A stretch of 64,000 bases of DNA, taken from contig NZ_BMFS01000001.1 in NCBI RefSeq assembly GCF_014639075.1, positions 372,001 to 436,000 on the forward strand. Direction: 5' to 3'. Under the pieces are notes generated by a model, which did not search any database, had not been told where the DNA came from, and saw only the letters and a list, made by a program, of their open reading frames with translations. Made by a program: the position numbers and the translations under genes. Source of the stretch: Glycocaulis albus. GTDB taxonomy: Bacteria > Pseudomonadota > Alphaproteobacteria > Caulobacterales > Maricaulaceae. Below, piece after piece: positions 34,475 to 43,687 of the stretch (positions within the stretch are counted from its first letter, which is position 1; each line of letters begins with the position of its first letter).

Positions 34475-35353
34475 ATGATTACCCTGGCCGACCGGATCGA
34501 TCTGGACCTTGTCAGCGCCTTTCTGGCGGTGGCACGCACGGGCAGTTTCACGCGCGCCGGTGAGGAGGTGCTGCGCACCCAGTCGGCGGTGTCCCTGCAG
34601 ATCAGACGGCTGGAGAGGGTGCTGGGCGTGCGGCTGTTCCGGCGCAATGCGAGGGCTGTCACCCTGACACCGGCGGGCGAGCGGTTCCTGCCGTTCGCGG
34701 AACGGCTGGCCAGCCTGCATGACGAGACGCTGGCCGCGTTCCGGACCGGTGATGTGACTGGCTTTGTGCGCCTGGGCACGCCAGAGGATTTCGCGACCGC
34801 CTATCTGCCGCGGGCGCTGGCCCGGTTCGCGAAAGCCTATCCGGGGGTGCAGCTGGAGGTGACGTGTGACCTGACGCTGAACCTCATGGACATGTATCGC
34901 GGTGGCAAGCTGGATGTGGTTCTGGTCAAGCGTGAACCGGCCTCGGGGGCCGATCCGCAGCGCGTATGGGCGGAAAGGCTGGTCTGGGTAGGCGCGGGAC
35001 CAGAGCTTTTCGAGCCGGGCGAGGTTACAGGCCTCGTCGTCAGCCCCGAGCCGTGCGTCTACCGCAAGCGGGCGGTGGAGGCACTGGCACGGGCCGGCCG
35101 GCGGGCGCGCCCGGCTTATGTGTGCGGGTCACTGGCGGGTTGCCTGGCGGCGGTGCGCGCGGGTCTGGGTGTGGCCGTTCTGCCGGAGGGGATGGCGCCG
35201 GACGATCTGTGCATTGATGCCGGCGAGCGCATGCCGGCACTGACTGATGCGGAGATCGTTCTTCTGAACCTGCCCGATGCCGGCTTGCCAGCGCGGCGGC
35301 TGGCCGATCATTTGGCGCGTGAACTTGAACAGGTGGCACGAGAGCGGGCGTAG
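34475..35353 (+). CDS. LysR family transcriptional regulator
   Basis: A 292-residue regulator. The N-terminal winged helix (LDLVSAFLAVARTGSFTRAG, VLRTQSAVSLQIRRLERVLG, LFRRNARAVTLTPAGERFL) is followed by a periplasmic-binding-like effector domain (VRLGTPEDFATAYLPRALARF). GAGGA precedes the ATG. It is divergent from icd with a T-N11-A dyad between, so it probably controls icd and itself. The effector may be a TCA-cycle acid, but that is inference. Confidence 0.93.
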   Translation: MITLADRIDLDLVSAFLAVARTGSFTRAGEEVLRTQSAVSLQIRRLERVLGVRLFRRNARAVTLTPAGERFLPFAERLASLHDETLAAFRTGDVTGFVRLGTPEDFATAYLPRALARFAKAYPGVQLEVTCDLTLNLMDMYRGGKLDVVLVKREPASGADPQRVWAERLVWVGAGPELFEPGEVTGLVVSPEPCVYRKRAVEALARAGRRARPAYVCGSLAGCLAAVRAGLGVAVLPEGMAPDDLCIDAGERMPALTDAEIVLLNLPDAGLPARRLADHLARELEQVARERA

Positions 35354-35563
35354 CCATGCCCAATATATCCTGAATGCGTGCATACCGGCCATGCAGGCCG
35401 GGATTCGCTCTTGCCATGGTGCGCCGCAGCATATAGAGCGGCGCTGAACAGCGCTCCCGCCCTTGCTGCGGCTTGGCGCGCAATCTGACATCGGTGTCCG
35501 GCGCCGTGGCTGCTTCTTTCAGGGACAGCCATAGGCCGGGCTCATGCCTTGCGAGGCCCGCAC

Positions 35564-37069
35564 ATGACATTGCCCGGTTTTGATTCCGAGATTCTCCGTC
35601 GCATTCGTAGCGAGTGGTTCGGTAATGTGCGAGGCGATGTACTGGCAGGCCTGGTGGTTGCGCTCGCGCTGATCCCCGAGGCGATTGCCTTCTCGATCAT
35701 TGCCGGTGTTGATCCGGCGGTCGGACTCTATGCCAGCTTTTCCATCGCGGTGCTGATCGCCTTCACCGGCGGGCGTCCGGGCATGATCTCGGCGGCAACG
35801 GCAGCGACGGCCGTGCTGATGGTCACGCTTGTGCGTGATCACGGCCTGCAATACCTGCTGGCCGCGACCGTGCTGGCAGGCCTTCTCCAGATCGGTGCGG
35901 GGGTGCTCAAGCTCGGCTTTGTCATGCGCTTTGTGTCGCGCTCGGTGCTGACCGGCTTCGTCAACGCGCTCGCGATCCTGATCTTCCTGGCGCAGATCCC
36001 CGAACTGACCAATGTGAGCTGGGTGACCTACGCCATGGTTGCCGGCGGACTCGCCATCATTTACGGCTTTCCGTATCTGACCAAAGCCATTCCCTCGCCG
36101 CTGATCTGCATCGTGGTGCTGACGGGGCTGGCGATATGGCTGGGGCTCGATGTGCGCACCGTATCGGATATGGGCGAACTGCCCTCCACCCTGCCGATGT
36201 TCCTGATTCCGGACATTCCGTTCAACTTCGAAACCCTGATGATCATCCTGCCCTACTCGGCGGCGGTAGCGATGGTGGGCCTTCTGGAATCGCTCCTGAC
36301 AGCGCAGATCGTCGACGATCTCACCGACACGCCTTCGGACCGCAACCGGGAGTGTATCGGGCAGGGCATTGCGAATACTGCCACCGGCTTTATCGGCGGC
36401 ATGGCGGGTTGCGCGATGATCGGCCAGTCGATCATCAACATCAAATCGGGCGGACGCGGGCGATTGTCCACGCTGATGGCGGGTCTGTTCCTGCTCTTCA
36501 TGATCCTGGTACTGGGCGATTGGGTGGGGCTGATCCCCATGCCCGCGCTCGTCGCCATCATGATCATGGTGTCCATCGGCACCTTCTCGTGGCGCTCGGT
36601 GAAGAATCTGCGCGATCACCCCAAAAGCTCCAGCTTCGTAATGATCGCGACGGTTGCCACGGTGATCTTCAGCCATAACCTCGCGATCGGGGTGGGCGTG
36701 GGCGTGTTGCTCTCCGGCATTTTCTTCGCCTGGCGTGTCTCGCGCAATTTTGCCGTCACTACCATCGCCAGCGAAGATGGCCGCGAACGCACCTACATTG
36801 TCACCGGACAGCTCTTCTTCGCCTCCTCGGAGGACTTCATAAAGGCGTTCGACTTCCGCGAAGCGCTGGACAAGGTGACGATTGACCTGTCGGCTGCCCA
36901 TATCTGGGACCTCTCCAGCGTGGCAGCGATCGACATGGCGGTGCTCAAATTCCGGCGTGAAGGCGCCGAGGTGGAAATCAAGGGCATGAATGATGCCAGC
37001 CGCACGCTTGTTGACCGGCTGGGCATTCACGACCAGCCGGGCGCGCTCGAACGCCTGATGGGCCATTAG
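35564..37069 (+). CDS. SulP family anion transporter with STAS domain
   Basis: A 501-residue inner-membrane transporter of the SLC26/SulP family (sulfate, bicarbonate or organic anions). About 11 hydrophobic segments; the family N-terminal segment is [20 protein letters not shown], then [24 protein letters not shown]. The C-terminal STAS domain (about 410-501) has [23 protein letters not shown]. The ATG at 35564 follows GAGG; a TTG five codons upstream is less likely. The universal stress protein gene follows after 10 bp. The 210 bp upstream show no gene. Confidence 0.93.
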   Translation: MTLPGFDSEILRRIRSEWFGNVRGDVLAGLVVALALIPEAIAFSIIAGVDPAVGLYASFSIAVLIAFTGGRPGMISAATAATAVLMVTLVRDHGLQYLLAATVLAGLLQIGAGVLKLGFVMRFVSRSVLTGFVNALAILIFLAQIPELTNVSWVTYAMVAGGLAIIYGFPYLTKAIPSPLICIVVLTGLAIWLGLDVRTVSDMGELPSTLPMFLIPDIPFNFETLMIILPYSAAVAMVGLLESLLTAQIVDDLTDTPSDRNRECIGQGIANTATGFIGGMAGCAMIGQSIINIKSGGRGRLSTLMAGLFLLFMILVLGDWVGLIPMPALVAIMIMVSIGTFSWRSVKNLRDHPKSSSFVMIATVATVIFSHNLAIGVGVGVLLSGIFFAWRVSRNFAVTTIASEDGRERTYIVTGQLFFASSEDFIKAFDFREALDKVTIDLSAAHIWDLSSVAAIDMAVLKFRREGAEVEIKGMNDASRTLVDRLGIHDQPGALERLMGH

Positions 37070-37079
37070 GAGGCTGGAC

Positions 37080-37934
37080 ATGACCCATATCATCGCCCTG
37101 ATCGACGGTTCCATCTACGCAAGCAGCGTGTGTGCTCACGCAGGCTGGGTTGCCGGCAAGACAGGGGCCAGTGTCGAGCTGCTCCACGTGCTGGGACGGC
37201 GCGGCACGGCCAGCCAGCCCGTCAATCTCTCAGGCAATCTCACCCTCGGTGCGCGATCCGACCTGCTGGAAAAACTCGCGCAGCATGATGCTGACCGGGC
37301 AAAGCTCGCGAAGGAACGCGGACGGGTCATTCTGGACGCCGCCAAGGCAGAACTTGAGGCGGCGGGGATCACCAGCGCTACGGCACGCCTGCGCCATGGC
37401 GATATCGTTGAGGCGATACACGATGTCGAAGCCAGCGCAGACCTGATCATCATAGGCAAGCGCGGCGAAGCTGCGGACTTTGCCAAAGGCCATCTGGGCT
37501 CGAATCTGGAGCGTATCGTGCGCGCAGCTACGAAGCCCGTGCTGGCATCGTCGCGGGCCTTCCAGCCTGTTCAGCGCGCCCTCATCGCGTATGATGGCGG
37601 AGCCAGCGCCGACAAGGCTGTTGCTCATCTCGCCAATGGCAAGCTCCTTGCCGGCATACCCATCGATATCGTCTCGGTGGGCGAGGATGCGCCAGCGCGC
37701 CGGTTGAAGCTGGAAAATGCAGCCGGGATACTTCGCGCGGGCGGGCATGATGTGACGGCCGAGATCATCGCGGGCAAGCCGGAAGATGTTATCTCGCAGC
37801 GTATTGCGGTGCGCGGGATCGGCTTGCTGGTGATGGGGGCGTATGGCCATTCACGCATCCGCAATCTGGTGATTGGCAGCACGACCACTGAGATGCTGCG
37901 CATCTGCCCTGTGCCGGTGATGCTGTTTCGCTAG
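37080..37934 (+). CDS. Universal stress protein, tandem UspA domains
   Basis: A 284-residue protein made of two Usp modules. The first (about 1-150) ends in the ATP-binding-type sequence IIGKRGEAADFAKGHLGSNLERIVR; the second (about 160-284) ends in LVMGAYGHSRIRNLVIGSTT, with the G-x2-G-x9-G(S/T) motif. It is 10 bp behind the SulP gene on the same strand, a common pairing in which Usp may tune the transporter under stress. Confidence 0.92.
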   Translation: MTHIIALIDGSIYASSVCAHAGWVAGKTGASVELLHVLGRRGTASQPVNLSGNLTLGARSDLLEKLAQHDADRAKLAKERGRVILDAAKAELEAAGITSATARLRHGDIVEAIHDVEASADLIIIGKRGEAADFAKGHLGSNLERIVRAATKPVLASSRAFQPVQRALIAYDGGASADKAVAHLANGKLLAGIPIDIVSVGEDAPARRLKLENAAGILRAGGHDVTAEIIAGKPEDVISQRIAVRGIGLLVMGAYGHSRIRNLVIGSTTTEMLRICPVPVMLFR

Positions 37935-37945
37935 TATCGGGACTG

Positions 37946-38302
37946 ATGACGGACAAGAGCCACTCCCGCGAAACACTTGCTGCCCGTTTCCGCCCGCTGA
38001 TCGAGGCCGAGCTGGAGCAGTTGCGGGCGCTGACCGAGGCGGGCAATGCGGACCGCTCGCCGGTGGAGCTGGACCAGCAGAGCATCGGGCGCGTTTCGCG
38101 TATCGATTCGCTGCAGGTTCAGGCCATGGCCCAGGCCTCAGAGCGCCGCCGGACCGCACGCCGCAGGCAGTTGCAGGACGCCCTCTCCCGGCTGGAGGCC
38201 GGCGAGTTCGGCTGGTGCGATGAATGCGGCGAGGCTATTGCGGTGAAACGGCTGGAAATCGATCCGGCCGTGACGCGGTGTGTGGACTGTGTCCTATCCT
38301 GA
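37946..38302 (+). CDS. DksA/TraR family C4 zinc-finger regulator
   Basis: A 118-residue DksA-like protein, which binds the RNA polymerase secondary channel and alters promoter choice under stress. A long N-terminal coiled region (about 10-85) and the zinc finger CDECGEAIAVKRLEIDPA...CVDC at the C-terminus. It is shorter than canonical DksA (about 150 residues). It follows the Usp gene by 11 bp, so SulP, Usp and this protein look like one transcript. Confidence 0.9.
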   Translation: MTDKSHSRETLAARFRPLIEAELEQLRALTEAGNADRSPVELDQQSIGRVSRIDSLQVQAMAQASERRRTARRRQLQDALSRLEAGEFGWCDECGEAIAVKRLEIDPAVTRCVDCVLS

Positions 38303-38429
38303 AGCCGGCGGGTGAATTACCCCGGTTTACCGGCATCAAAGACTTGCTCTTGCGCTCAGTCCGGTGCTGGATAAGTGCCCGCCTTTCGGCTAGCACTGCA
38401 ATAAATCACAAAAGAGCTGGGGTCCCCTC

Positions 38430-38939
38430 ATGAGCAATTCCTCTTCTGCCTCCAAATCCTCCAAGATCGGCATTCCTGACAATGGCGAGGATCTCGCCTT
38501 CTTCATGGGCGAAAAATGTTCCGTGGAAGGTGCCGTCCTTGATGTTGATGGTGCCGCGCGCATTGACGGCCAGTTCAGCGGCAAGCTGCGCGCCGTCCAT
38601 CTGATCGTGGGCGAGAAGGGCCATGTCGCCGGCGACATCTCCAGCGAAACCGCCGATATCATGGGCAGTGTCGAAGACACGCTGGTGCTCTCGGGCAAGC
38701 TGACCATCCGGGAAGCCGGCCGCATTGAAGGCCAGATCACCTATGGCTCGCTGGAAGCCCATGAGGGTGCGCAGCTTGTCGGGCAGATCAATACGCAAGG
38801 GCGTGCCACGCGCACCGAAGGCACCTCGTCGCTGAGCAATCTGCGTTCGGCGATCTCGCAATCGGCACGCGACACCGGCTCGGCGCCCAAGCCCGCAGAG
38901 AGCTCCTCTCCGGCCGGCGATGACGACAGCGAATCCTGA
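38430..38939 (+). CDS. Bactofilin family cytoskeletal protein
   Basis: A 169-residue polymer-forming bactofilin that assembles nucleotide-free filaments at the membrane. The central beta-helix is seen in KCSVEGAVLDVDGAARIDG, VGEKGHVAGDISSETADI and AGRIEGQITYGSLEAHEGA. Both ends are polar, Ser/Pro-rich and disordered. In stalked or budding alphaproteobacteria bactofilins guide local wall synthesis. The ParA-like gene follows after 46 bp. Confidence 0.93.
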   Translation: MSNSSSASKSSKIGIPDNGEDLAFFMGEKCSVEGAVLDVDGAARIDGQFSGKLRAVHLIVGEKGHVAGDISSETADIMGSVEDTLVLSGKLTIREAGRIEGQITYGSLEAHEGAQLVGQINTQGRATRTEGTSSLSNLRSAISQSARDTGSAPKPAESSSPAGDDDSES

Positions 38940-38985
38940 TCTGCACACTGATCGTGGCAGTTGAGGAAAGCAGGACGGCAGGGCC

Positions 38986-39684
38986 ATGAGCTGCACCACC
39001 GTTATGTTCGCGAACGCCAAGGGTGGTGCGGGGAAGAGCACGCTTGCCTTCCTCAGCGCCATCCATTTTGCCGCGACGCATGATCTGCGCGTGTGCGTGA
39101 TCGATTTCGACCGGTTGCGCACCACCTATAACGCCGTTCGCCGGTTCTCCGGCTCGGGTGTGCAATCCTTCTATCTGGCCGATGAGCATGGCGAGGGGCA
39201 CAGGGTTGCGCCCGATGCCGTCAGGTCCGCCCTGGACAATCGCCGGGCTTCCAGCGATGTGCTGTTTGTCGATACGCCGGCGGGATTTCCTGCCGAAACC
39301 ATGGTGCCGGCCATCAGGCCGGACATCATCTTCGTGCCGGTTGCCGTCTCCGACGCCGATATCATGGCGACCAAGGCCTATCTGCCGGAACTGGAGGAGG
39401 CCGCCAGCCGCATGTCGGAGCCGACCGGCGTGAAGCCGCGCATCATGCTGGTTCCCAATCAGGTGTTCAGTGACGATCAGGCACTGCGGGTCCGCGATGC
39501 CTTCCGCGGGCATTCGGTGCGCATCGCGCCTGCGCTTGCGTTCTCGCGCACTTTGCGCGAAGTCTTCCACTTCGAGCCAGGCGATACCAATATCGCGTCG
39601 GTTTTCCTCGAAGATGGCGGCTTTTTCCGATGGATGTCGGCGGATATTTTCTCGCTGCGGCAGATGCGCTCCCGCGACGGCTGA
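38986..39684 (+). CDS. ParA/MinD-family ATPase next to bactofilin
   Basis: A 232-residue P-loop ATPase. The deviant Walker A box KGGAGKST is at residues 12-19, Asp in VCVIDFDRLR and Walker B in DVLFVDTPAG. No ParB gene adjoins, so it is an orphan ParA. In myxobacteria bactofilin scaffolds position chromosome-partition proteins; a similar link here is inference. Its 3' end overlaps the next gene by 55 bp if the long start of that gene is used. Confidence 0.87.
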   Translation: MSCTTVMFANAKGGAGKSTLAFLSAIHFAATHDLRVCVIDFDRLRTTYNAVRRFSGSGVQSFYLADEHGEGHRVAPDAVRSALDNRRASSDVLFVDTPAGFPAETMVPAIRPDIIFVPVAVSDADIMATKAYLPELEEAASRMSEPTGVKPRIMLVPNQVFSDDQALRVRDAFRGHSVRIAPALAFSRTLREVFHFEPGDTNIASVFLEDGGFFRWMSADIFSLRQMRSRDG

Positions 39685-40832
39685 CGGCCCTGCGGGCTGT
39701 CATCGGTGCCATGTTGGCACTGGCCTCGGTCAGCGCCTGCGCACCCACGCTTCGCGTATCGGACTTTGCCGAACTTCCCGGTGACGTGGCGCGCGAGCCG
39801 GTACTGACCGTATCCGCCCGGGCGCCGACACATGATGCGACGCTGTTCGGCCGGGAGCGCGCCGAGACACTGAGCTATGGCGTGCACACTGTCTCCGTTC
39901 CGCCGGACCGTGAGCCGGGCCGCATCCGCTATCCGCGCGGCACGCCGGACCCGATGCGCCATTTCACGCTCGCCTTTGCCGAGACGCTGCACGGGGAGGA
40001 GGCCTTCCTGGGCGCGCTGAACCGCAAGCTGTCCCAGCTCGACGAGGAGGAGCGCATCCTCGTCGTTTTCGTGCATGGCTATAACGAAACCTTCGGCAGC
40101 GGCCTGTTCCGCTTTGCCCAGATGATGCACGATTTCGAGATACCCGGCGTGCCGCTCTACTTCGCATGGCCGAGTGCCGGTGACCCGCGCTACTATGCCT
40201 ACGATCTCGACAGCGTCTTCATCAGCCGGGACGGGCTCGCCAGCACGCTGCGCCTTGCCTCACGGGCACAGGCCGACCGCATCATGATCATTGCCCATTC
40301 CATGGGCTCCATGCTGACGCTGGAAACATTGCGCGACCTGTCCGAGGCTGGCGATAGTGCGGTACTGAACCGGATCGGGCAGGTGGCCCTGATGTCGCCG
40401 GATGTTAGTGTGGACGTCTTCCGCAGCCAGCTCGCCACGATTGGTGACGCGTCCGACATTGATTTCATCGTCTTTACTTCTACCCGTGACCGGGCCCTGC
40501 AGGCATCGGCGGCTCTACGCGGACAGACCGACCGGCTTGGGTCACTCAGATCCATCGAGGAGGTGTCGGACTTGCGCCTCACCGTTGTGGACGTTTCCGG
40601 CTTCGATACGGCTGATCCGCTGCGCCACTCCACGCTGACCATGTCGCCGGAACTGATCGCGCTTTTCGCGGGCACGCGCGATTTCGGGGTCGAGGCCGCG
40701 CCCCGGGCGGGCGCCGTGCGCGGGCCCTTGAGCCTCTCGATCAATGTGGTGCGTCAGGCAACCGAGATCATACTGGCACCCGCTGCAGCGGCGGCCGGTG
40801 CCATTGAAGGCACCGGCGCACGCCAGCAATAA
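39630..40832 (+). CDS. DUF900-type alpha/beta hydrolase lipoprotein
   Basis: A 400-residue hydrolase. A signal with lipobox LASVSAC near residues 31-37 makes it a probable lipoprotein. The alpha/beta hydrolase core has ILVVFVHGYNETFG (oxyanion region), LYFAWPSAGDPRYYAYD and the nucleophile elbow IIAHSMGSMLTLE. The long start (39630) overlaps the ParA-like gene by 55 bases; 39711 is a shorter alternative that leaves too short an n-region. Likely an envelope esterase or lipase; substrate unknown. Confidence 0.85.
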   Translation: MDVGGYFLAAADALPRRLTALRAVIGAMLALASVSACAPTLRVSDFAELPGDVAREPVLTVSARAPTHDATLFGRERAETLSYGVHTVSVPPDREPGRIRYPRGTPDPMRHFTLAFAETLHGEEAFLGALNRKLSQLDEEERILVVFVHGYNETFGSGLFRFAQMMHDFEIPGVPLYFAWPSAGDPRYYAYDLDSVFISRDGLASTLRLASRAQADRIMIIAHSMGSMLTLETLRDLSEAGDSAVLNRIGQVALMSPDVSVDVFRSQLATIGDASDIDFIVFTSTRDRALQASAALRGQTDRLGSLRSIEEVSDLRLTVVDVSGFDTADPLRHSTLTMSPELIALFAGTRDFGVEAAPRAGAVRGPLSLSINVVRQATEIILAPAAAAAGAIEGTGARQQ

Positions 40833-42464
40833 TTACCCGCCCGGCATCTCGTAGAAGGTTGGCGAACCGGGGCCGACCGGCAGGCCGAGGCCGAATGTCC
40901 ACAGGAAGAACAGCGCGACCCAGGTGACGAGGAAAAAGATCGAATAGGGCAGCATCATCGCGATGACGGTGCCGATCCCGAGCTTTTTGTCATAGCGGGT
41001 CATCCAGGCGAGGATCAGGCCGAAATAGCTCATCATCGGGGTGATGATATTGGTGGAGCTGTCGCCAATCCGGTAGGCGGCCTGAATGACTTCCGGCGAG
41101 TAGCCGACCAGCATCAGCATGGGCACGAAGATGGGTGCGGTGACCGCCCATTGCGCGCTCGCCGAGCCCAGCATCAGGTTCACAAAGCAGCACATCAGGA
41201 TGAAGCCGACAAAGATGGCCGGGCCGGTAAGGCCGGTATCCTGCAAGAACTGCGCGCCGGTGACGGCGGTGATCGCGCCGAGGTTCGACCAGCCGAAAAA
41301 CGCCACGAACTGGGCTGCAAAGAAAACCAGCACGATATAGAGGCCGAGCGTGGAGATGGCAGACGCCATGCCGTCGATCACATCGCGGTCATTTTTCATC
41401 GTCCCGGCGGCGCGGCCATAGGCAAAGCCCACGATCAGGAAGAAGAGGAAAATCCAAGTCACGAAACCGGTAAAGAAGGGCGCCTGCTGGAAGATGGAGC
41501 CGGTGTCGGGATTGCGAAGCGCACCCCAGCCGGGCAGCCAGCTGGCCAGATCGATCTCTGGCATCAGCGTCCAGGCCATGGCCGCGAACACGGCCAGCGT
41601 GGCGATACCCGCCCAGGCAAGGCCCTTTTTCTCCGTGCCGGAGACGGGCTGCATCATGTTCTTGTCGAGCACGGCCGGGTCAGCGCGGCTGGAATCGTAG
41701 GGTCCGAGTTTCGGCTCCACGATGAAGATGGTGACCAGCGAACCGACAATCGTGATCATGAAGGTGGAGATCACCATGAAATACCAGTTGGCGGGCGCCG
41801 ACACGACATAGGCCGGGTCGATCAGCTGCGCGGCCTCGGTGGTGATGCCGGCCAGCAGCGGGTCAATCGTGCCGATCAGGAGGTTTGCGCTATAGCCGCC
41901 CGACGTGCCCGCGAAGGCGGCGGCCATGCCCGCCAGCGGGTGGCGTCCGAGCGCGTAGAACACGGCGCCGGCCAGCGGTACCAGCACGACATAGCCCATC
42001 TCCGAAGCGGTATTGGACAGCACGCCCGCAAACACCACGGCGACGGTAACGGTATGCCGGTTGGCACCCAGCACGATGGAGCGCACGGCGGCCGACAGAA
42101 GGCCGGATTTCTCAGCGACGCCGACGCCCAGCATCGCCACCAGCACCACGCCCAGCGGCGCAAAGCTGGTGAAATTGGTGGTGAGGCTGGTGAAAATGCG
42201 CCGGAAGCCATCCTCGTTCATCAGGCTGACCGCGCGGATCATGCCGTCGGCGGCGCGTCCGCTGGCGCCTTCGGGGCGCGGGTCTTCCACGGCGACTTCC
42301 AGAAGCCCGCCAAACAGGCCCGATGCCAGGATCATCAGGCCGGCCAGGATCGCAAACAGGGTGACAGGGTGGGGCAGGAGATTGCCCAGCCACTCCACAC
42401 CATCAAGAAAGCGGGTCATTACACCGCGCTTGTCGGCGCGCGTCGCAGGGCTCGTCTCTGTCAC
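40833..42464 (-). CDS. AbgT family transporter
   Basis: A 543-residue inner-membrane carrier of the AbgT family (p-aminobenzoyl-glutamate uptake; some members export sulfonamides). Family landmarks: FLDGVEWLGNLLPHPVTLFAIL at the start, FAPLGVVLVAMLGVGVAEKSG, AFAGTSGGYSANLLIGTIDPLL and FVNLMLGSASAQWAVTAPIFVPM. About 12 hydrophobic segments. The annotated start is GTG at 42464; ATG at 42419 is an alternative. It abuts the convergent DUF900 gene without a gap. Confidence 0.93.
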   Translation of the reverse strand: MTETSPATRADKRGVMTRFLDGVEWLGNLLPHPVTLFAILAGLMILASGLFGGLLEVAVEDPRPEGASGRAADGMIRAVSLMNEDGFRRIFTSLTTNFTSFAPLGVVLVAMLGVGVAEKSGLLSAAVRSIVLGANRHTVTVAVVFAGVLSNTASEMGYVVLVPLAGAVFYALGRHPLAGMAAAFAGTSGGYSANLLIGTIDPLLAGITTEAAQLIDPAYVVSAPANWYFMVISTFMITIVGSLVTIFIVEPKLGPYDSSRADPAVLDKNMMQPVSGTEKKGLAWAGIATLAVFAAMAWTLMPEIDLASWLPGWGALRNPDTGSIFQQAPFFTGFVTWIFLFFLIVGFAYGRAAGTMKNDRDVIDGMASAISTLGLYIVLVFFAAQFVAFFGWSNLGAITAVTGAQFLQDTGLTGPAIFVGFILMCCFVNLMLGSASAQWAVTAPIFVPMLMLVGYSPEVIQAAYRIGDSSTNIITPMMSYFGLILAWMTRYDKKLGIGTVIAMMLPYSIFFLVTWVALFFLWTFGLGLPVGPGSPTFYEMPGG

Positions 42465-42541
42465 GGGGCAAACTCGTCAGCTGTTCGGGGAAGCGCCTAC
42501 CATGCCCGGCGGGGCTGTACGGGTCCAGTCCTGCAAATGCC

Positions 42542-43633
42542 TCAGCTGCGCCAGCGCAGCGTGGCGGGTTGAACCGGGTTTTCGAACCCCGCGCGCATGC
42601 CGCCACCCTTTTCCCAGGCGTCCTTCAGGCGGAAATACCATTTGGCCTGCACATCGCTGTCATTGATGAGCATCAGGCGGGGATCAAATTTCAGCCCTTC
42701 CTTCTGGATGTTCACCATGTCGCCATCCTGCTTCAGGAAGGAGCGCACGAAGGGCCGCAGTACGGGCTTCAGCGCGCCCAGCACGGGCAGTGTCCAGTAG
42801 AAGCTCTGTGTCACCTCGGTGGAAGTTTCGGTGAGCGGGGTCACTGCGGTCAGTCCGACAACACGGCCGCGCGTGCCGGCCGTGATGTGCTCCACGCGCA
42901 CGCCCGGCAGGCGGAAGCTGATCGCGGTGGTCAGATTGCCGCCGAGGATTTTGTAAAAGCGCGAGTTTTTCGACGGCGTGTGCGGCAGCATTGTAAAGCC
43001 GAGCTCGCTGGGTCCGAACGCTTTTTCCTTCTCGTGCATGGATTTTTCCGACCGCCAGAAGACCGAGCGGTGGACATAAGGCCCGTGTGCCGGATCCATC
43101 AGGCCGATAACGGCGTGATCGACATGGCAGTCGAAGACCATGCGCTCGACCAGGGCAGGCATACGTTCGCCCACTTCCGGCATGACCGGGGGTTCGTGGT
43201 CGGGCTCTGGTGTATCGCCCAGCACAGGGCCGTCACTCGCCGTAGGCATCCATATCCAGAGATTGCCCTGCAGCTCGCGGACCGGATAACGCCGAACGCG
43301 GATCCTGCCGATATCCATCTCCTGGCCTTCAACCAGGCAGGGTATGGCCCGGCAGCTGCCATCGGGTCCAAAGCGCCAGCCATGATAGGGGCATTCGATC
43401 TGCGGCTCGGACAGGGTCTTTCCGTCAATCGTGCTGCCCTGCGCGCACAGCCGTCCGGCCGATAGCGGCACGCCGCGATGGGGACACAGATCGCGCAGGG
43501 CGAATACCTCGCCATCCCTTGCGCGCGCAATCACCACCGGTTCGCCCAGCAGGACCTTGTGCAGCATCTTGCCCGGCTTCACATCCCCGGCCGGGCAGGC
43601 ATAATACCAGATATTGCGCAGAAACATGGGCAC
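42542..43633 (-). CDS. Rieske non-heme iron oxygenase, alpha-subunit type
   Basis: A 363-residue aromatic-ring-hydroxylating or demethylating oxygenase. The Rieske 2Fe-2S ligands are C50-x-H52 (CPHRGVPL) and C81-x2-H84 (CPYHGW). The mononuclear iron site is D180-PA-H183-GPYV-H188. The start is GTG behind GGGAG; ATG at 43627 is possible. It lies 54 bp behind a TetR gene on the same strand and is probably controlled by it. No ferredoxin or reductase gene adjoins. A paralogue at 57.2 kb shares the catalytic domain but not the cluster. Substrate unknown. Confidence 0.92.
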   Translation of the reverse strand: MPMFLRNIWYYACPAGDVKPGKMLHKVLLGEPVVIARARDGEVFALRDLCPHRGVPLSAGRLCAQGSTIDGKTLSEPQIECPYHGWRFGPDGSCRAIPCLVEGQEMDIGRIRVRRYPVRELQGNLWIWMPTASDGPVLGDTPEPDHEPPVMPEVGERMPALVERMVFDCHVDHAVIGLMDPAHGPYVHRSVFWRSEKSMHEKEKAFGPSELGFTMLPHTPSKNSRFYKILGGNLTTAISFRLPGVRVEHITAGTRGRVVGLTAVTPLTETSTEVTQSFYWTLPVLGALKPVLRPFVRSFLKQDGDMVNIQKEGLKFDPRLMLINDSDVQAKWYFRLKDAWEKGGGMRAGFENPVQPATLRWRS

Positions 43634-43687
43634 GCCGGCTCCCGGTCATCACGGACGGACCGGTTATCGGAGGCTGGCGGCGCATTA

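Noticed and set aside
35519-37114. Long open frame (531 codons) opposite the SulP transporter gene
   Set aside because: Low-complexity His/Arg/Asp-rich translation antisense to a clear SulP protein; not a gene.
41151-42572. Long open frame (473 codons) opposite the AbgT transporter gene
   Set aside because: Its translation is rich in His/Arg/Gly/Gln with no recognisable domain. It is a shadow of high-GC codon use on the true strand.
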